Assembly (NCBI GenBank): GCA_003525525.1
Contig: DQED01000008.1
Location: 1 to 7,918, forward strand
Origin: Desulfovibrio sp.
GTDB taxonomy: Bacteria; Desulfobacterota; Desulfovibrionia; Desulfovibrionales; Desulfovibrionaceae
Length of the DNA stretch: 7,918 nucleotides
Reading direction: 5' to 3'
How positions within the stretch are numbered: position 1 is the stretch's first letter; every line of letters begins with the position of its first letter. Positions 5,446 through 7,918 of the stretch are shown here, in pieces. The position numbers and the translations under genes are program-made. The notes under the pieces are model-generated. The model worked only from the letters and a program-made list of their open reading frames with translations. It searched no databases and was not told the origin of the DNA.

Positions 5446-5476
5446 GGCCCAGGCGAAACGGCCTGTCCCATGCAGG

Positions 5477-5509
5477 AAAAAGCCCCCGCCTTGCGACGGG
5501 GGCTTTTTT
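5477..5509. terminator. Bidirectional intrinsic terminator between convergent genes
   Basis: A 12-bp perfect stem (five A, GCCCCCG and its complement, six T) surrounds an 8-nt loop. It lies 31 nt after the SGNH hydrolase stop, and its right end coincides with the stop codon of the minus-strand radical SAM gene. A-tract and T-tract on the two sides make it usable by both convergent transcripts. Confidence 0.9.
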
Positions 5510-7320
5510 CATTGCGTCGCCGCGTTCCTGGCCGCGCCTTCCTGGAACCGCCACAGGCGGCTCGGTTTGGCAAAGGAGCGGTTGACCGTGGCCAGCGGAA
5601 AGTCCACGCCGAAAAACTGCCGGTGATACGCGGCCGCGTCGGCCTCGATGTCGAACGCGAACCGCTCCGGGTGCAGCTTGTTGGCGATAAAGCGCAGGCC
5701 GAGCACCCACTTGGGCGCGCCGAAGTCGCTTGCCGGCACGGGGGACGTGAAGACGCGCCCGTCGCGCACCGCCGCGACGTCGAGCCCGAGGTCGCGGCAG
5801 TCCGCGAGAAAGGCCTCGGGGCTGTTGGAAAGAAACGAGGAGATGAAGATGACCTCGGGGTCGAGTTTTTCAAGTGTCTCCGGCGTGATGCTGCGCCCGG
5901 GCCGGCCCTTGAGGTCGAGGGTCGCGTTGCAGCTTTCCCCGCCGGCCACGCCCACGAGGTGGTTTTCGAAGCGCGTGCCCATGATGGCGAAAAGCGGCTT
6001 GCCCATGGCGTAGTAGGCCCGGGGACGATGCGCGACGCCGGCCACGCCTTGCCGGACGGGCTCGAGCATGGCCGTCAGGTAGTCCGTCAGCCGCGTCGCG
6101 CCGGCCTCGCGGCCGAGCGCCTTGCCGAAATGGCGGATCAGCCCGAAATAGCCGTCGATATGCTGGATGTCGTGGTGCAGGCGCGTGAGCATGCCCTCGC
6201 CGAGCAGATGCTCGAAGGCGCGCACGACTTCGGCCTGCTCGCGTACGCCCATGGCCAGGCACAGGGATTCCACGATCTCGAGCCCCCGCGTGAACGGATA
6301 GCCGCCCTGGAACGCGCCTTCGCGCATGGCCGGCGGCGAGACCGGGCCGTCGATGCCCGCGTCCCTGCCGCAGCGGCCGCAGCGCACGGCGTCGTCCGGG
6401 ACGCCCGGGGCCAGGGAAAGCAGCCGCGCGCCCATGGGGCCGTAGAAGTCGCGGGCGACGACAGGCGCGCCGCAGTCCGGGCAGAGCGTATCCAGGCCGC
6501 GTGTGCCCGGGGAGTTGAAGACGAAGGTGTGGGGCAGGGTGCGCCGCAGCTCCCGCGCAAAAGCCTCGGTGTCGGCGATGGCCGGCTCGAGGGCCGGGTC
6601 GGCCGTTTCGATGGGCACGTAGCGCATGAGCTGGAGCGGCATGGCCGGGGAAATCGCCGCCAGGGTGCGCGCGAGCAGCCGCGTGTCGTCGCGGTTGTCC
6701 AGGCGGTCCATGCAGGCGACCTCGACATGGACGCCTGCGGCCACGAGCGCGCGGATGTTGCCGAGGACCACCTGCGGGTCGCCGCCGCCGCAGGCGCGGA
6801 TGCCGTCCGGGCCCGCGCCCTTGACGCCGATGTTGACGGCGTCGAGCAGCGTGAGCAGCGGCGCGAGGGAGGCCTCGGTGAAGTAGGCGTTGGTGGCGCA
6901 GGCGACCATGAGCCCCCGGGCCTTGGCGACGCGGGCCACGCGCAGGAACGTGTAGTAGGAGGCCAGGGGGTCGTTCATGAGAAAGGCGATGCCCCGGCAG
7001 TCCGTTGCGACGGCCCTTTTCACGATTTCTTCCGGCGCAAGCGGCATCAGCGCCGGGCTGTCTGGGCGCATCTCCCGCGCCGTGACCGTGGCGATGCAGC
7101 CCGGACAGTCGAAATTGCAGCCCACGGTGCTGATCTGGAAAAACGGCGCGCCGGGATGGAAATGCAAAAGCGGAATCGTCTCCACGGAAATGGGGCTGGC
7201 GATCAGGTAGCGGTCGGGATAGCGCTCGACAACCGCGTCGTCGTTGCGGACGTAGCGGCCGCACGCGCCGCTTTTGCCGGGCGCGAGCACGCAGCCGCGC
7301 GCGCAGACGGGACATTGCAT
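5509..7320 (-). CDS. Radical SAM enzyme (PflA/AmmeMemoRadiSam-like) fused to a substrate-binding-protein C-lobe
   Basis: This is a 603-residue protein with three parts. Residues 1-26 are a Cys-rich head, CPVCARGC with Cys20, matching the CxxCxRxCxLxPGxxGxC header of PflA-like/AmmeMemoRadiSam radical SAM proteins. Residues ~58-260 are the radical SAM core: CNFDCPGC (68-75) gives the CxxxCxxC triad for the [4Fe-4S] cluster that cleaves S-adenosylmethionine, and later stretches (FLMNDP, ACATNAYFTE, VLGNIRALVAAGVHVEV) follow the family. A zinc ribbon closes this half: CPDC 280-283 and CGRC 314-317. Residues ~335-603 resemble the connecting helix and C-lobe of class III solute-binding proteins (BtuF/FecB type): PRAYYAMGKPL, VAGGESCNA, and SITPETLEKLDPEVIFIS. 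The N-lobe seems missing. No signal peptide is present, so the binding lobe must be cytoplasmic. AAGGAG (7327-7332), 6 nt upstream, overlaps the stop codon of the ABC ATPase gene, indicating translational coupling. Likely substrate class: metal chelate, corrinoid or tetrapyrrole (inference). Confidence 0.88.
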   Translation of the reverse strand: MQCPVCARGCVLAPGKSGACGRYVRNDDAVVERYPDRYLIASPISVETIPLLHFHPGAPFFQISTVGCNFDCPGCIATVTAREMRPDSPALMPLAPEEIVKRAVATDCRGIAFLMNDPLASYYTFLRVARVAKARGLMVACATNAYFTEASLAPLLTLLDAVNIGVKGAGPDGIRACGGGDPQVVLGNIRALVAAGVHVEVACMDRLDNRDDTRLLARTLAAISPAMPLQLMRYVPIETADPALEPAIADTEAFARELRRTLPHTFVFNSPGTRGLDTLCPDCGAPVVARDFYGPMGARLLSLAPGVPDDAVRCGRCGRDAGIDGPVSPPAMREGAFQGGYPFTRGLEIVESLCLAMGVREQAEVVRAFEHLLGEGMLTRLHHDIQHIDGYFGLIRHFGKALGREAGATRLTDYLTAMLEPVRQGVAGVAHRPRAYYAMGKPLFAIMGTRFENHLVGVAGGESCNATLDLKGRPGRSITPETLEKLDPEVIFISSFLSNSPEAFLADCRDLGLDVAAVRDGRVFTSPVPASDFGAPKWVLGLRFIANKLHPERFAFDIEADAAAYHRQFFGVDFPLATVNRSFAKPSRLWRFQEGAARNAATQ

Positions 7321-7326
7321 GGGAAG

Positions 7327-7333
7327 CTCCTTA
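7327..7333 (-). promoter_or_regulatory. Ribosome binding site overlapping the upstream stop codon (translational coupling)
   Basis: The AAGGAG of the radical SAM gene (7327-7332 on the minus strand) overlaps the TAA stop of the ABC ATPase gene (7331-7333). The next start is only 10 nt away. Ribosomes ending the ATPase would be placed to start the fusion protein, tying their amounts together. Confidence 0.75.
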
Positions 7334-7918
7334 TGCGTCCCCGGCCGCGTCCCGGCACAACCGGCTGATCCGGTCCGGGACGCAGACCCGCAGGGCCGCG
7401 ACAATGGGGAAAACGGAAATATCCACGCCGTACAGGCGGCCGAGCTGCTCGCCCGTGACCACCGCCTCGGGCGCGCCGTCGGCCACGATGCGGCCCCCGC
7501 GCAGCATGAGCACGCGGTCGGCCACCCACAGGGCATGGTCCGGGAAATGCGTGGTCATGACGCAGGTGTAGCCCTCGGCGCACAGTTCGCGCAGGATTTC
7601 GAGGAACTTCGCCTGGTGGCCGAAGTCGAGGCCGGTCACGGGCTCGTCGAGCACCAGCGCCCGCGCGCCCTGGGCCAGGGCGCGGGCGAGCAGCGTCAGC
7701 TGGCGCTGGCCGCCGCTTAACTGCGTGACGGGCTTGCCCGCGAGGTGGCCGATGGAAAAGCGGCGCAGGGCGTCCATGGCGATGTCCCTGTCCGCGGCGC
7801 GCGGCGGGCCGAAGCACAACGATCTGGCGGCGCGGCCCATGAGCACGATGTCGAGCACGGTGTAGGCGAAGGCGGCCTGGTGCGCCTGCGGCACGTAGGC
7901 CACGGCCGCGGCCAGCGC
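7331..7918 (-). CDS. Fe-siderophore/cobalamin-type ABC transporter ATPase (FecE/BtuD-like), N-terminus outside window
   Basis: The visible 195 residues are the C-terminal three quarters of an ABC ATPase; the frame is open to the right edge, so Walker A lies beyond it. Visible motifs in order: Q-loop VAYVPQ near 7890-7906; TVLDIVLMGR, typical of the FepC/FecE/BtuD class; signature LSGGQRQ (about 7700-7720); Walker B LVLDEP; D-loop GLD; and the switch histidine in TTH. All are intact, so it should hydrolyse ATP and drive a FecCD/BtuC-type permease, which is not in the window but is expected upstream (to the right). This class imports Fe-siderophores, heme or cobalamin. The gene is first of the two visible operon members and is coupled to the radical SAM/binding-lobe fusion downstream. 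The subfamily is confident; the transported ligand is not determined. Confidence 0.92.
   Translation of the reverse strand, partial: ALAAAVAYVPQAHQAAFAYTVLDIVLMGRAARSLCFGPPRAADRDIAMDALRRFSIGHLAGKPVTQLSGGQRQLTLLARALAQGARALVLDEPVTGLDFGHQAKFLEILRELCAEGYTCVMTTHFPDHALWVADRVLMLRGGRIVADGAPEAVVTGEQLGRLYGVDISVFPIVAALRVCVPDRISRLCRDAAGDA

Noticed and set aside
5470..7368. A 632-codon open frame on the plus strand
   Set aside because: It lies fully antisense to the radical SAM fusion, starts inside the terminator, and has an Arg/Gly/Ala/His-rich composition with no recognisable motif.

Overview
The window is a GC-rich bacterial chromosome segment. It is densely packed, with most genes separated by short gaps and mixed strand orientation. 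The gene content best fits a Desulfovibrio-like sulfate reducer (Desulfovibrionaceae): a tiny c553-type periplasmic cytochrome, an exported DsbA-like lipoprotein, a YcgR-like PilZ protein, and a radical SAM enzyme with PflA-like layout. This is an inference from family content; there is no rRNA or marker gene to prove it.

Layout, left to right. (1) The 3' end of a plus-strand SPOR-domain protein (to 359), followed by a likely terminator. (2) A minus-strand YbiI/DksA-TraR-type zinc finger protein (436-702). Its probable promoter is embedded in the terminator of the next gene. (3) A minus-strand pair: a DsbA/ScsC-like thiol-disulfide lipoprotein (1398-2201) followed after 38 nt by an exported helical protein of unknown function (808-1359). 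(4) Divergent from that pair, a small class I cytochrome c (2401-2688) with an abnormal Cys-Ala-Cys-His heme site, closed by a perfect 16-bp hairpin terminator. (5) An integral membrane protein of the LPG-synthase/flippase-like family (2761-3708), which converges with 7 nt spacing on a PilZ c-di-GMP receptor (3716-4549, minus). (6) A secreted SGNH/GDSL-type hydrolase (4795-5445, plus). (7) A bidirectional terminator, then a minus-strand operon running in from the right edge. That operon holds an Fe/cobalamin-type ABC ATPase (partial, 7331 to the edge) and, translationally coupled to it, a 603-residue fusion of a PflA/AmmeMemoRadiSam-like radical SAM enzyme with the C-terminal part of a BtuF/FecB-type substrate-binding protein (5509-7320).

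How the genes relate. Region 3-4 looks like a periplasmic redox cluster: a thiol oxidoreductase divergent from a cytochrome. Region 5-6 holds cell-envelope and c-di-GMP functions with no visible operon link. Region 7 is the strongest candidate for an undescribed system. It joins a cytoplasmic radical SAM enzyme to a solute-binding lobe that normally works outside the membrane, next to an importer ATPase. That suggests chemical processing of an imported metal chelate or corrinoid-like ligand, or an intracellular sensor or carrier for it.

There is no gene-free stretch above 300 bases. The largest gaps are 4550-4794 (245 nt, divergent PilZ/SGNH promoters, with one weak sigma70-like candidate) and 2202-2400 (199 nt, divergent DsbA/cytochrome promoters, with a short dyad). 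I saw no tRNA, rRNA, CRISPR, insertion sequence or attachment site.
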